41,625 nucleotides of DNA from a virus: IMG/VR virus record IMGVR_UViG_3300042295_000781, positions 1-41,625 of that record; one strand, written 5' to 3'. The translations under genes were made by a program, and so were the position numbers. The notes below the pieces were generated by a model, which was not told the DNA's origin, ran no database searches, and saw nothing but the letters and a program-made list of their open reading frames with translations. Of the stretch, positions 15,364 to 24,034 are shown in pieces. Position 1 is the first letter of the stretch. Each line of letters starts with the position of its first letter.

Positions 15364-15962
15364 ACGGGTATATCCTGTGTAGTGATGCCTGCGCTGATAA
15401 CGGCGCTGCCGACAATCAAGCGGCCATAGCAAATGGGCACCGGTTGGCCTTGCGCGGTGGTGTTAATTGCCCCGTTGAATACATAGCTCGGTTTATTTTC
15501 TGGGCGCTCGCCCGGCTCGTTGACTTTGGGCGCAGGGCTTAGCATCTGAGCAATACCGCCAAGAACAAGCGATATACCTATGCCGCCAATGACCGACCCC
15601 ACTGTAGCCGTGCCGAACAGGCTGATGCCAGCAATACTTGGCGGCATCAATACGGCAGCAACCACCAGGGCAAATCCGATCAATATTTGACCCAAACCCC
15701 TACCGCCAGACCCGGCAATGGCTGGAGCAATGCGGATAATATCCTTTGATCCGGCTGGGTTGTGTATCTCTTCAACATCAGCCAACCGGCTCGATCCAAC
15801 CCAAACCTTGTAAGCGGCTGAATCCTGAACGAATTCCCGCTCAAAATCCTTGTAATTCGCCATCAGGGCGCGCAGGGCTTCGCCGACTGTTTCCACGGCC
15901 AGGTGATGAACCCGTCCGAAGCGTTCGCCCAGCTTGCCGTACAGTCTAATCTCTCGCAGCAT
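15360..15962 (-). CDS. Tail assembly protein I, 200 aa
   Basis: Lambda gpI-type protein needed to start the tail tip. The start is taken at the ATG at 15962 (MLREIRLYGKLGERFGRVHH), a hallmark opening for the family with its ubiquitin-like domain. A Gly/Ile/Val-rich hydrophobic stretch occurs in the middle, and the conserved C-terminal segment NTTAQGQPVPICYGRLIVGS follows. It overlaps the end of gene K by 17 bases and the start of J by four. Confidence 0.92.
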   Translation of the reverse strand: MLREIRLYGKLGERFGRVHHLAVETVGEALRALMANYKDFEREFVQDSAAYKVWVGSSRLADVEEIHNPAGSKDIIRIAPAIAGSGGRGLGQILIGFALVVAAVLMPPSIAGISLFGTATVGSVIGGIGISLVLGGIAQMLSPAPKVNEPGERPENKPSYVFNGAINTTAQGQPVPICYGRLIVGSAVISAGITTQDIPV

Positions 15963-16641
15963 ATCGCAATACCATCGCAGTGTTTTTCCGGTAATACTCG
16001 CCATATACATCTTTGCTCGATAATCTGCCGTGTATATGATGCAAAATCATATCGCCATCGAGCCAGATCGCGGCATGGTTAGGCACTGGCGATGCTATCT
16101 GCATCAGCAAAGCATCACCGTGACGTGGTGATTCTACCTGCTGGAAGCCGACTTTGGCGAAGTTGTCGATGTATAAATTCTCACCCCGCAGCCACCAGTT
16201 ATCATTTCGCTCAAAATCTGGCAGGTATATGCTGAACATTTCGGCGTAGGCGTCTTTGACCAGTGAATAGCAATCCAACACGCCATGCTGCCATTGGCGG
16301 CCTACTAGCGGGGCGCGGTATCCGGTAGGCGTAAATCGGCACCAGTTATCAGCCGGGGTGGCGTAGATGTACCAAGCCAAGCCGGTTTTCTCGCACGACA
16401 CCAAGTCAGCTTCGCTCGGCTCTGCCCCGATGCCGCAATGGCTATGCCAGACCGCGACAATCTCGCCAGCGTCTTCGGCTGCTGCGTAGTCGTCAGGCTT
16501 GAGCACGAAATGGTCATCGCCGATGGCTATATTCTGGCAAGGAAAAAACCGTTCGCGGCCTTTTACGATGACAATCAGGCCGCAAGCCTCTCTAGGATAT
16601 TCGCTTTTTGCATAATCTTCGGCTTCTTGCTTCCAGTCCAT
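15946..16641 (-). CDS. Tail tip protein K: JAMM metallopeptidase plus NlpC/P60 domain, 231 aa
   Basis: Two-domain lambda gpK-type protein. The N-terminal JAB/MPN domain has a full JAMM metal site (His66, His68, Ser76 and Asp79 in HSHCGIGAEPSEAD). The C-terminal NlpC/P60 domain has Cys124 (LDCYSLV) and His189 (PNHAAIWL). The start is the ATG at 16641; the frame is open further upstream but overlaps gene L there. In lambda-like tails K is needed for tip assembly, and its hydrolase activities may help cell-wall passage or process tail proteins. Confidence 0.93.
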   Translation of the reverse strand: MDWKQEAEDYAKSEYPREACGLIVIVKGRERFFPCQNIAIGDDHFVLKPDDYAAAEDAGEIVAVWHSHCGIGAEPSEADLVSCEKTGLAWYIYATPADNWCRFTPTGYRAPLVGRQWQHGVLDCYSLVKDAYAEMFSIYLPDFERNDNWWLRGENLYIDNFAKVGFQQVESPRHGDALLMQIASPVPNHAAIWLDGDMILHHIHGRLSSKDVYGEYYRKNTAMVLRYAARD

Positions 16642-16646
16642 GCGGG

Positions 16647-17342
16647 CTACCTGACAAGACCGGCTGCTGGAAATGAGCCGAACGGCAATTCGGCAAACTG
16701 CCCGAATCGAGCCTTGCAACTGCTCAGGCGCTTGCCGCACACGTCTTGCGAGAGACTGGGCACGGATTGATCGTTGACGTTGAAATATGCAGTGCCAGTG
16801 TAGCCACACTCACCGCCGCGATACCGCCATTGGCAAACATTCTGCACAATGAACCGGCGCGGAAGCCTCACGCCAGACACATCGAATGCAGATGCCAGCT
16901 CGAATTCGATGAGAATTTTGTTTTCAGTCGATTTTCTGTCGATGAAATAGACATCATCAGGAAGTTCGGCTGCTGGATCGGCTGTCGGATTCGTTGCGCC
17001 AGTGAAGTTGACCGCATCGAGGTACTTGAGCAGCGTGCGCTTGCGCGTCAGCTTGCAGCCAATCAAGTCCTGATAAGTGCGCACCAGCGCGCCCAGAATG
17101 CCGGTCACGTTCGCTACGCGCAGTGTCGGCCTGGGCAATTGCCCCTTGCCGTTAAATTCGAAGCCGGATGCTTCAATCGGGAAAGCTGTATAGGTATTGC
17201 CCTGCCATACGACATTCGCGCCAAGTGCGTTATTGCCGTTGTGGAATCGCAACAAATCGCCACCCACCGATGTGCAGTCCAGCACAAACAACTCGACAAT
17301 GCTATTCGGCTGGAGTTGCTGGAGGTCTTGCTGGATGGGCAT
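16647..17342 (-). CDS. Minor tail protein L with iron-sulfur cysteine set, 231 aa
   Basis: Lambda gpL-type tail tip protein. Four cysteines at 170, 179, 202 and 209 have spacings of 9, 23 and 7. To my knowledge this is the same spacing as the four cysteines that hold a 4Fe-4S cluster in lambda gpL. The surrounding segments RRFIVQNVCQWRYRGGECGY and DVCGKRLSSCKARFG are typical. It lies between M and K in the canonical order, overlapping M by one base. Confidence 0.93.
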   Translation of the reverse strand: MPIQQDLQQLQPNSIVELFVLDCTSVGGDLLRFHNGNNALGANVVWQGNTYTAFPIEASGFEFNGKGQLPRPTLRVANVTGILGALVRTYQDLIGCKLTRKRTLLKYLDAVNFTGATNPTADPAAELPDDVYFIDRKSTENKILIEFELASAFDVSGVRLPRRFIVQNVCQWRYRGGECGYTGTAYFNVNDQSVPSLSQDVCGKRLSSCKARFGQFAELPFGSFPAAGLVR

Positions 17343-17674
17343 TATTCAAATACCTCATCGAAAATCGCGGTCAGGTTGTTGATACCGAACCTTACCACCT
17401 GGTGCTGCCATTCCGAGCATACCCACTTGCCAGTCGCGCCGTAGGGTGGAACCCAGTCAAATGATGAAATGCCGTTTTGAGCCTCCAGAAACGACACAAT
17501 AGACGCTATCTCTGCGTTAGTTCTGCTATTGAATGAGAGTGACCACTTACGTTTACGGATATTGATGCCGTCGCCTACGCGCTGGCTGTAACCGTCGCCA
17601 AACTTCGATTCAAGCACCCTGGGCTTGACCGATAACTGAGCGCCATTATCGGCTGCGAAAGTGAATGTCGGCAT
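17342..17674 (-). CDS. Minor tail protein M, 110 aa
   Basis: Lambda gpM family: FGDGYSQRVGDGINIRKRKW, the later FLEAQNGISSFDWVPPYG and the KWVCSEWQHQV segment are diagnostic. The protein forms part of the tail tip ring between the tape measure and L. Its stop shares one base with the L start (TAATG), and the ATG at 17674 follows the tape measure stop after three bases. Length (about 110) is as in the family. Confidence 0.92.
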   Translation of the reverse strand: MPTFTFAADNGAQLSVKPRVLESKFGDGYSQRVGDGINIRKRKWSLSFNSRTNAEIASIVSFLEAQNGISSFDWVPPYGATGKWVCSEWQHQVVRFGINNLTAIFDEVFE

Positions 17675-17677
17675 AGA

Positions 17678-19843
17678 TTATGCTGCTGCGAGCAGACCCC
17701 CTGGGCGTTTCTGGTTGATAATTTCTTGGCGCACAGCTGCGCCAATCGCTGCACCAAGCCTGCCGAATGTGCCCTGATCGTTGCTGTCCGTCTGGCCGGT
17801 CTGGGCGTTGACGACCACGTTCACGTTGACTGGCGCGCCACCAGAGCCGCCATTCATGGTGACCGGTATCGAGCGCCCGTCAGGCAGTGGAACGTAAGCC
17901 TCGGGCATCCGGCCTTCACCGAACAATGCAAGCTGTGGGCTGTTGGCGATACCGCCAGAGCTGTAGGCCTTGAGCGGCATGGAACCGCTGCTAGTCATGA
18001 CGCCACCGTTCGCAAAGCCGAAAAAGCCTTTGATAGAGCCGAAGATGTTCCCAGACCCGCCAAATCCGCCTTTGATCGACTCGAACAACGGTTTCATAAC
18101 CTGCATCTGAATCACCAGTCGCGCCAAGTCTTTGAGCACACTGGTGATCAGGTCTTTGAAACTGGCTTTGCCACCGAAAACAAAATCAACAAATGTATTG
18201 GTGGCTTCTTCGCCGAACCGGCGAATGGCAGACTCCAGCTCTGAAAAGGTGTCTTTCCCGGTCTCTTTCAGCCTGCCCAGCTCGTCAATCTTCTCGCGCA
18301 CCTTGTTTTCAGCACTTGCTGCCTGCTCTGGGCTGAGCAAGCCCCGATCTTCCAAGTCTCGGATTTCCCAAAGCTCGCGGCGATATTTCTCAACCGGGTC
18401 GATCAGGTCTATCCATTTCTGACGCGTAGCATCGAGCCTACGCTCACGGGCTTCGGCGTCTGACGCTTCCTGCCTGGCTGTTTTTTCGCGCAAGGAAGCG
18501 GCTTCTCTTTCCTGTTCGTGCGCGGTTTTTTTCTGGTCAAGTTCCTTCGCCAGTCGTACTAGCTCATCCCGCTGCTGCGCGGATAGATCTTTGTAGCGCC
18601 CAAGCTGGATCATTTTCAGCAATTCTTCGGCTGCGCTCAGGTCGCCTACCTTGGCGATCTGGTCTTCGTAACCGGTCTTGAGCCGATCAAATTCACTGAT
18701 TGTCTTGCGGCGTTCCTCGCCTGCTTTTTTCTCGGCCTCGACGGCTTTGCGGTTTTCGGCAGCTCGGGTAGATGCCATTGATACCGAGCGGTTTTCCAGG
18801 CGCACGACTTCGTTTAAGTTGTCGATCTGGTCTTTCAGATTCTGGATTGTCTTGGTGTAGAATGAATTGCGTAGGTGGTCTTGCGGGTTTCGCTTCGCGC
18901 GCTCAGCGGATGCTTCGACACGCGCCAGTTCTTCCTGGAGCGCTGCCATTTTCTGCTGTGGCGTTTCATCGCGCCCCAGACCCATCATCGAGTTCCAAGC
19001 GCTGGAAGCGGCTACTTTTACTTTGTTCCAAGCGGTTTCAATGTAACCGAGCTGAACCGTGCGCTGCTGCAAGGCTGCATCGAGCATCCTGGCAGCTTCG
19101 GCCATAGCCATTTCTTTCTGGCCTTGATCTTCTAGGCTTCGCAGGTAACGGTACTGCGCAGCATCGAGGAAGTTGTAGCTCTTGTTAGCTTCGGCTGCCC
19201 AATTCGCCACGCCTCTCGACATGCCGCTGAATACCTTCAAGATTTCCTCTGACGACTGCCCACTTAGCTTTTGGAGCCGCGCCATAGCGTTCGTCACGGC
19301 GTCAATGGATTGTGGCCCGAATTGCCCCGAACCAACCGCCGACATCATGAGCTCTCTGGCCGCGCCTATAGTCGAACCACTCGCGGCTTGAATGCGTTTT
19401 GCTGCGCTGTCGAATTGATCGGCAGTAATCCCAGCGTAGTTGCCGGTCAGGGCTATAGCGCGCTGGAGCGCAATGCTTTCCTGATAGCCTTGAATTGCCG
19501 CAAATGAAAATGCCCCGACTGCTGCCGCCAGGCCACCGAAGGCAACGGCTGCGGGTGTTATCAGCGAACCGATGCCGCGCAGGGCGTTGCCGACGCCACC
19601 GAACTGGTCTTTGATCTGACCGCCCTGCTGCAACAGGATCATGAACGGCGACTGACCACCAGCAAGCTGTGTGGCTATGTCGGTAAACTGCGCCGGCAGT
19701 GAGCGCATGGCCGACTTGATCTGCCCGGCGCTGACATCGCCGTTCTTGCCGACATTCTGGAGGGAGGTATTCAGCCGGTCGAGCTGTGCCTGCCCATCGA
19801 CCGAAGCGCTGATCTTGAAGGCCGCGCCGACATTAAGCGCCAT
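17678..19843 (-). CDS. Tail tape measure protein, 721 aa
   Basis: Lambda gpH-like tape measure setting tail length. The N-terminal region (VDGQAQLDRLNTSLQNVGKN), the conserved SLPAQFTDIATQLAGGQSPF segment and the Gly/Ala-rich hydrophobic stretch (GIGSLITPAAVAFGGLAAAV) are typical. A long charged coiled-coil region (about 290-540) follows. The C-terminal lambda-H motif (FGGKASFKDLITSVLKDLAR) precedes a Gly-rich end with LFGEGRMPEAYVPLPDGR. The ATG overlaps the end of the GT frame by 11 bases. At about 1.5 angstrom per residue, 721 residues suggest a tail near 110 nm. Confidence 0.95.
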   Translation of the reverse strand: MALNVGAAFKISASVDGQAQLDRLNTSLQNVGKNGDVSAGQIKSAMRSLPAQFTDIATQLAGGQSPFMILLQQGGQIKDQFGGVGNALRGIGSLITPAAVAFGGLAAAVGAFSFAAIQGYQESIALQRAIALTGNYAGITADQFDSAAKRIQAASGSTIGAARELMMSAVGSGQFGPQSIDAVTNAMARLQKLSGQSSEEILKVFSGMSRGVANWAAEANKSYNFLDAAQYRYLRSLEDQGQKEMAMAEAARMLDAALQQRTVQLGYIETAWNKVKVAASSAWNSMMGLGRDETPQQKMAALQEELARVEASAERAKRNPQDHLRNSFYTKTIQNLKDQIDNLNEVVRLENRSVSMASTRAAENRKAVEAEKKAGEERRKTISEFDRLKTGYEDQIAKVGDLSAAEELLKMIQLGRYKDLSAQQRDELVRLAKELDQKKTAHEQEREAASLREKTARQEASDAEARERRLDATRQKWIDLIDPVEKYRRELWEIRDLEDRGLLSPEQAASAENKVREKIDELGRLKETGKDTFSELESAIRRFGEEATNTFVDFVFGGKASFKDLITSVLKDLARLVIQMQVMKPLFESIKGGFGGSGNIFGSIKGFFGFANGGVMTSSGSMPLKAYSSGGIANSPQLALFGEGRMPEAYVPLPDGRSIPVTMNGGSGGAPVNVNVVVNAQTGQTDSNDQGTFGRLGAAIGAAVRQEIINQKRPGGLLAAA

Positions 19844-20518
19844 TCTCGCGCCCTTCTGCCATTATGCGTAGCGCTGCGGTTTCCATCGCTTGCAGGTCGT
19901 CAAACCAGCCTTTGGGCAGCGTTAATGCCAGCATGGCAATAGCCGCCTGTACGCCAGCGTAGTCCAGGCCGGTGATGCCGTTGACGCCCGACCGCCACTG
20001 CGTCTGAATACGCATGAACAGGTTTAGCATTTCAACGTTATCCGGCCAGACTTCAAACATTTCCGCATCCTCGACTGCTTGTATAAATTCAGGCGGCGGC
20101 GCCCCCAGTGTTGCAAAATCCTGCTCTAGCTCTGACGTACTGCCGCTGCGGAACAGGTGCGCAACGGCATCCGTCAGTTTTTTCTTCGCGCTACCTCGCC
20201 GGTGGCTTCCTTGTAGGCGTTCAGGATCGCAATTCCGGCTGTGGGTATGTCCAGCACCATCTTGAGCGCGGACTCGCTGAACGGTATTTCGCCTTTGTCA
20301 TCAACCACACCAGACCAGCCCTTGACCAGATCGCGGAAAGCGTCGAATTCGGTCAGCTCGCCGGTTGCAATCTTCGCCACCATCAGCTCGACATCGCTGG
20401 TGCTCTTGCGAGCAAACTCGACATCGAACGTGTGCGAATCGTGACGGCCACCATCGACCGGAATCATGATCTTGACAGGCCACCGGAAGGTGGCCGACTG
20501 AGCAATTTTAAGCGCCAT
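19833..20518 (-). CDS. GT tail assembly chaperone made by -1 frameshift, about 228 aa
   Basis: The frame that ends at 19833 (containing MFEVWPDNVEMLNLFMRIQT) is open back to the end of G without a good start of its own. A slip of -1 at A AAA AAC (20177-20183) joins 114 residues of G to LTDAVAHLFRSGS and then to this frame, giving about 228 residues. The T part resembles DUF1799-type phage chaperones. In lambda GT recruits tail tube subunits to the tape measure. The coordinates span both frames; the coding sequence is read 20518-20177, then 20177-19833. Confidence 0.85.
20142..20183 (-). promoter_or_regulatory. Programmed -1 frameshift signal: slippery heptamer plus stem-loop
   Basis: A AAA AAC (20183-20177) is in the right phase with the zero frame (AGA AAA AAC TGA). 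After an 8-nt spacer, GCCGTTGCG (20168-20160) pairs with CGCAGCGGC (20150-20142) around a 9-base loop. The nine base pairs include one G-U. Heptamer, spacer and stem together match a standard bacterial -1 frameshift cassette. Confidence 0.85.
20174..20518 (-). CDS. Tail assembly chaperone G (unshifted product), 114 aa
   Basis: A small protein directly upstream of the tape measure, corresponding to lambda gpG. It opens MALKIAQSATFRWPVKIMIP and ends in the basic sequence GEVARRKN followed by TGA. The last codons form the slippery heptamer A AAA AAC, from which a -1 shift leads into the T frame. The ATG has AAGGA upstream and follows the tail tube gene after ten bases. It binds the tape measure during tail assembly in the lambda model. 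Confidence 0.85.
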   Translation of the reverse strand: MALKIAQSATFRWPVKIMIPVDGGRHDSHTFDVEFARKSTSDVELMVAKIATGELTEFDAFRDLVKGWSGVVDDKGEIPFSESALKMVLDIPTAGIAILNAYKEATGEVARRKN

Positions 20519-20528
20519 CGAATAGTCC

Positions 20529-21695
20529 TTAGTAAACGGCTATCGCCAGCTCGTCGTTGCCGACTGTGCTAGGCACGAATTGCAGACCCATCTGCAACAT
20601 CTGGATACCGTCCTGCTCATTATAGGCTGGTTTCGTGAGCTGCACACGCGGCGAGCTTAAAACGACACGCTGGCCGGATGTTGCGGTGCCGTGGATAATC
20701 TGCATCGCGCCAAGCGTTGCGTTCTGGGTGAGCGTCCACCAGTTGCGGAATGCAACGGTCTCGGCTTCGATAGTGACCTGGCCTTGAGGCTCGCGGTCTG
20801 TGACCAGCACGGATTCTGCGCCGTTCACCAGCGTACGGTGAATAGTGCTTACCTGGGCATCAATTGAAAGCTCTGACAGCACTGCTGCCGTACCGTGCAA
20901 ACGGAATGCCGTGGTGTTCGTGTTCGTTACCGGCACGGGCGTCTGGAATGCGGTGTAGGTAGGCGCGGGCGCTGCGGTATCAGTCACGGCGTTATAAATG
21001 CCGGTAAAGCTGAATTTCAGCACCGGAATCTGCTTAACGGTCAGTGTGGCTTGAACACTGCCACGGCAGCCGGTAAGGCGGTGCAGCACGCCATCGACGT
21101 TGAAATAGATCGTCACGGATTCGAAGCTGCCGCTTACCGGGCGATAAACGGCGTTCGGGTCGATGCTGTACTGGCTCGTTGCGTCCGGGTTCGTTGTCCA
21201 GGATGTTGCAACCGTGGCGGTGCGGGTCGAGCCAGCATAGCCGATGATAATGCGGCTCTGGTCGTTACCGGTGCCGGTAGTGATACGCACCGGCATGCCG
21301 TTGTAGAAACCATCGACCGCAGATGCGCCAGTAGCCAGCACGATTGTCGTGGCCGTGCTTCCTGCCTGCGCGGTGCCAACAACAGCGGCAGCGGTTAGCG
21401 TCTGTGAGAATGCGCAAGCGCGCATCAGCGAACCCCAGCTAGGCGCTTGGCCTGCCGTGGCTACGCCAGCGATCTCGACTTCGAAGTCCACCATGGCGCG
21501 AATGCCAGCGGGTAGCTGCTCAGAGCGTCCGATGTAGGGTCTTACCAGGTCGCGATCCACCAGATCGGCTTCCTGGGGGGTGACGCTCATATTGCGAACT
21601 AGGATAGCGTCTGCCGCACCAGTAGGGTTCGGGTCGGTGCCGTAGGTGGTTTCAATTCTTGCGAGCAATACTCGCTTGCGTGCTAACAATGGCAT
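20529..21695 (-). CDS. Major tail tube protein, 388 aa
   Basis: A Thr/Ala-rich beta protein opening MPLLARKRVLLARIETTYGT with the segment ADLVDRDLVRPYIG, as in a large group of phage tail tube (gpV-like) proteins. It lies where lambda V lies, between the tail terminator and G. It would form the hexameric rings of the non-contractile tube. The ribosome site AAGGAG lies in the preceding small gene's end, next to a double stop (TAATAA). Longer than lambda V (246 aa), so extra surface domains are likely. Confidence 0.88.
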   Translation of the reverse strand: MPLLARKRVLLARIETTYGTDPNPTGAADAILVRNMSVTPQEADLVDRDLVRPYIGRSEQLPAGIRAMVDFEVEIAGVATAGQAPSWGSLMRACAFSQTLTAAAVVGTAQAGSTATTIVLATGASAVDGFYNGMPVRITTGTGNDQSRIIIGYAGSTRTATVATSWTTNPDATSQYSIDPNAVYRPVSGSFESVTIYFNVDGVLHRLTGCRGSVQATLTVKQIPVLKFSFTGIYNAVTDTAAPAPTYTAFQTPVPVTNTNTTAFRLHGTAAVLSELSIDAQVSTIHRTLVNGAESVLVTDREPQGQVTIEAETVAFRNWWTLTQNATLGAMQIIHGTATSGQRVVLSSPRVQLTKPAYNEQDGIQMLQMGLQFVPSTVGNDELAIAVY

Positions 21696-21698
21696 TTA

Positions 21699-21863
21699 TT
21701 ACTCCTTATCGGCCTTTGCGGCCTCGCTGTCTGAATTAACCGGCTCGGGCGCAGTATCGCGGAGCGCGTCTTCGGTGCGCTCCAAGAGTTTCAGCATTCC
21801 CGTTTTTGGGTCAGTGACATAACTGCCGCCCTGACCCATGTTTTGATCTGTCTTAGTGTTCAT
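21699..21863 (-). CDS. Small virion-region protein, 54 aa
   Basis: The ATG at 21863 overlaps the stop of the tail terminator gene (ATGA), and the frame ends in a TAATAA that contains part of the ribosome site for the tail tube gene. The 54 residues (MNTKTDQNMGQGGSYVTDPK, then a charged helix LKLLERTEDALRD and an acidic/Ala tail) fit small conserved proteins found just before tail tube genes in many phages. Exact function is unknown. Confidence 0.7.
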   Translation of the reverse strand: MNTKTDQNMGQGGSYVTDPKTGMLKLLERTEDALRDTAPEPVNSDSEAAKADKE

Positions 21864-22279
21864 AGTGCTAGGTTCCCGCGTTGATGCCTGTACCAGACAA
21901 TATAGCGCATGGTCAGCCAGCCAGCCGTAAGATCGGCTTCGTCAAAATCCCAACTGGCTGCGCCTTCTTCAATATCAATCGCCAGGCCACCAAGGGTTGG
22001 CGAAGCCATGATTTTACTGTGTACCGAGTCTGCGGTCGCATCCGCCAATTGATCGGGTATTGCGCCCCTGGTGTAGATGCCCACCGTTACGGTCAGTTTC
22101 TTTTCCGTGATCCCGACGATGTCGGTCTGCGGTTCGTCGGATTCAGGCCGGATCACCAGAGCAGGCGCTTCGTCGCGCTCCAGTGCGTCTTCACGGCTTC
22201 GGAATATCCGAGTACCTACGCCAGTCGTTCCCGCTAGGGCGGTAACAATGGCTGAAACTATTTGCTCGCGCTTGCTCAT
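21860..22279 (-). CDS. Tail terminator protein (lambda gpU-like), 139 aa
   Basis: It occupies the U position between the head-tail joining gene and the tail tube. The N-terminal helix MSKREQIVSAIVTALAGTTG is followed by strand-rich segments (TEKKLTVTVGIYTRG) and a closing WLTMRYIVWYRHQRG, a pattern seen in gpU/minor tail U relatives that cap the finished tail. It overlaps FII upstream and the small gene downstream by four bases each. Confidence 0.82.
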   Translation of the reverse strand: MSKREQIVSAIVTALAGTTGVGTRIFRSREDALERDEAPALVIRPESDEPQTDIVGITEKKLTVTVGIYTRGAIPDQLADATADSVHSKIMASPTLGGLAIDIEEGAASWDFDEADLTAGWLTMRYIVWYRHQRGNLAL

Positions 22280-22560
22280 GACTTGGACAGCGAGAGCGAT
22301 TTAATGGCACCGTCATCGAGTAGCTTTACCTCGCGCACGGCGTATGTGGTCGAAGCAATTACAACAGTGTCCCCGCGCTTGATGCCCGGAAACTGAGCGG
22401 AAGGTAACATCGCTTCGTATTCGATGGATTGGGCACGCCCACCAAGAACATCCTCAGTGGGCGTATCCAGTATGACGTTCGCCGTGAACGCTCCCCACGT
22501 TGCCTGGCTGGCAAACTCATCAGCATTGAAGAACGTGGAAATTACCTCGGCGAACGGCAT
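22276..22560 (-). CDS. Head-tail joining protein (lambda FII-like), 94 aa
   Basis: Small beta protein with MPFAEVISTFFNADEFASQA at the start and RGDTVVIASTTYAVREVKLL near the end, the pattern of FII/head-tail joining proteins. These complete the capsid-tail interface. In the lambda order a gpZ gene should follow, but here the next gene is U. It has a GGA-type ribosome site and sits just after a 53-residue gene. Confidence 0.82.
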   Translation of the reverse strand: MPFAEVISTFFNADEFASQATWGAFTANVILDTPTEDVLGGRAQSIEYEAMLPSAQFPGIKRGDTVVIASTTYAVREVKLLDDGAIKSLSLSKS

Positions 22561-22563
22561 GGA

Positions 22564-22725
22564 TCATTCCTCCGTAGAAGCCTTTGCCTTGGCCTTGTCT
22601 TGCTTGGCTTCGGCTGCACCGGACTCGATAAGAGCGTCGGCTACTTCTTTCGGAAGATCGACCTCGGCGCCAACCTCCAAGAGTTTGGCGTCGTGCTCGA
22701 CTTGGGAAATGATCACGACCTTCAT
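22564..22725 (-). CDS. Small protein after the capsid gene, 53 aa
   Basis: The ATG at 22725 shares a base with the major capsid stop (TAATG). The product begins MKVVIISQVEHDAKLLEVGA, continues with VDLPKEVADALIESGAAE and ends in a Lys/Ala/Glu-rich tail. Small proteins with this strand-then-helix make-up, often annotated only as DUFs, commonly follow phage capsid genes. The role is unknown; it may be a minor head component. Confidence 0.7.
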   Translation of the reverse strand: MKVVIISQVEHDAKLLEVGAEVDLPKEVADALIESGAAEAKQDKAKAKASTEE

Positions 22726-23678
22726 TATGCCACCGCGTTCTGGATGAAGTAACCAGCGCTGGAACCAGCAATAACCGGGGCTTCCGCGCGAGTAATCGGG
22801 AAGTACCAAGTTTTGTGGTTGCGGTCATAGTAAGGTTCTTCCACCAACGGATAGCCACCTAGGTTATACGTGTAACCGAAGGTGGGTGCTCCCATGTTGG
22901 CTAGCGTATCGCTCTCGGTGTGGGCCAGAATGGCGTGCTTGCCCCAGACATCAGATAGCACACCGGCATCAGTCGCCTGGACACCATCAGCAACGATAAC
23001 CTGGCTGACACCAAAGAACTCGGCCAGAATGGCAGCGGTGGCTACTTCACGGTTGGAGTACTTGATGTAATCACGAATCTGCGGGTGCTGGCGCAAGCGA
23101 GCAAATACAACAGGACCGAGAACCATGACGTTCGGGCGTTTGCCAGTGCTGGCGCGAATCTGCTCTTTAGCTGTTTCAACAACACCGGCTGGGTTAGAAA
23201 CGCCAGAATAATCCGACCACTGCGCAGTACCGGACAGCGTAACGCGGTTGTTGGCAGGATAGTTCGCCAGCGTGGTAGCCAGGGTGGCCTGAGCGATCTC
23301 AAGGCGCAAATTCATGATGCCGATGGTCTTTCTCAGCGTCACGGTTGCCATGTCAATACTGAAACCGTTGGCACTGGCTTCGGCTTCCTGCAAGTTTTCA
23401 ATAGGCAGAGAACCCTCAAGCGAGTAGTCGATCAGCGAAAAAGGGCTGCTGCCGTAGCCGACCTGCACTCGTTTGGTGGCACCACCAGGGGCGCGAACGA
23501 GGCCAGAATACTGCATGAAGTCTTCGCGACCGAAGGTGATGATGTTACCAGCGCGCTGGCCAACATTAACCACCGGGAAAAGAACCGAACCGACCAAGGT
23601 ATTCTGACTGACGCCCTGAGCGATGGAAGTAAGGACAGGATTGATTACCCGTGCCTGAGCTAGAGTGAGTTGAGGCAT
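22725..23678 (-). CDS. Major capsid protein, 317 aa
   Basis: Capsid subunit of HK97-like fold by position and content. It follows a decoration protein and a protease/scaffold gene and precedes head-tail joining. Segments such as GNIITFGREDFMQYSGLVRA, the spine-helix region with alternating Ala/Glu, and VMVLGPVVFARLRQHPQIRD are shared with a group of siphovirus capsid proteins. GGAG lies before the ATG. Length is in the usual 300-350 range. Confidence 0.9.
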   Translation of the reverse strand: MPQLTLAQARVINPVLTSIAQGVSQNTLVGSVLFPVVNVGQRAGNIITFGREDFMQYSGLVRAPGGATKRVQVGYGSSPFSLIDYSLEGSLPIENLQEAEASANGFSIDMATVTLRKTIGIMNLRLEIAQATLATTLANYPANNRVTLSGTAQWSDYSGVSNPAGVVETAKEQIRASTGKRPNVMVLGPVVFARLRQHPQIRDYIKYSNREVATAAILAEFFGVSQVIVADGVQATDAGVLSDVWGKHAILAHTESDTLANMGAPTFGYTYNLGGYPLVEEPYYDRNHKTWYFPITRAEAPVIAGSSAGYFIQNAVA

Positions 23679-23693
23679 GTTTTGCTCCTAAAA

Positions 23694-24032
23694 TTAGTTC
23701 GGGATAATCAAAAATTCGATCTGGTCACCGGCTGCACCTGCGGCAGTCAGCGCACGGCCAACAATTGCACCGGCTGAGCGGGTGATGTACTGGCCGCTGG
23801 CGTTGGTTTCCAGCAATGCACCGGCAGTAATGGCTGCACCGGCTTCACCGATGGCCGTGCCCAGCGCAACAACAGGAACAGCATCGCCAGAGGCCGCGCC
23901 ATTCATGGCGGGACCGATAGAGTGAGCTGCTGCTGCTGGCACTGCGCCTGCTGCGTTCACCGCTCGAAACTGAGTAATAGCGGCAGATGCCACAATGCTC
24001 AGGACTAGGGTATTGGTACTCGAAGCTGCCAT
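23694..24032 (-). CDS. Capsid decoration (DUF2190-like) protein, 112 aa
   Basis: A small Ala/Gly/Val-rich beta protein. Segments such as GDAVPVVALGTAIGEAGAAI and ALLETNASGQYITRSAGAIV are typical of DUF2190-like or gpD-position head proteins that trim or stabilise the capsid. It lies between protease/scaffold and major capsid, as D does in lambda. Sequence is not close to lambda D itself. Confidence 0.82.
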   Translation of the reverse strand: MAASSTNTLVLSIVASAAITQFRAVNAAGAVPAAAAHSIGPAMNGAASGDAVPVVALGTAIGEAGAAITAGALLETNASGQYITRSAGAIVGRALTAAGAAGDQIEFLIIPN

Positions 24033-24034
24033 GA

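Noticed and set aside
23085-23663. 192-codon rightward frame opposite the major capsid gene
   Set aside because: Antisense to a structural gene and without a ribosome site.
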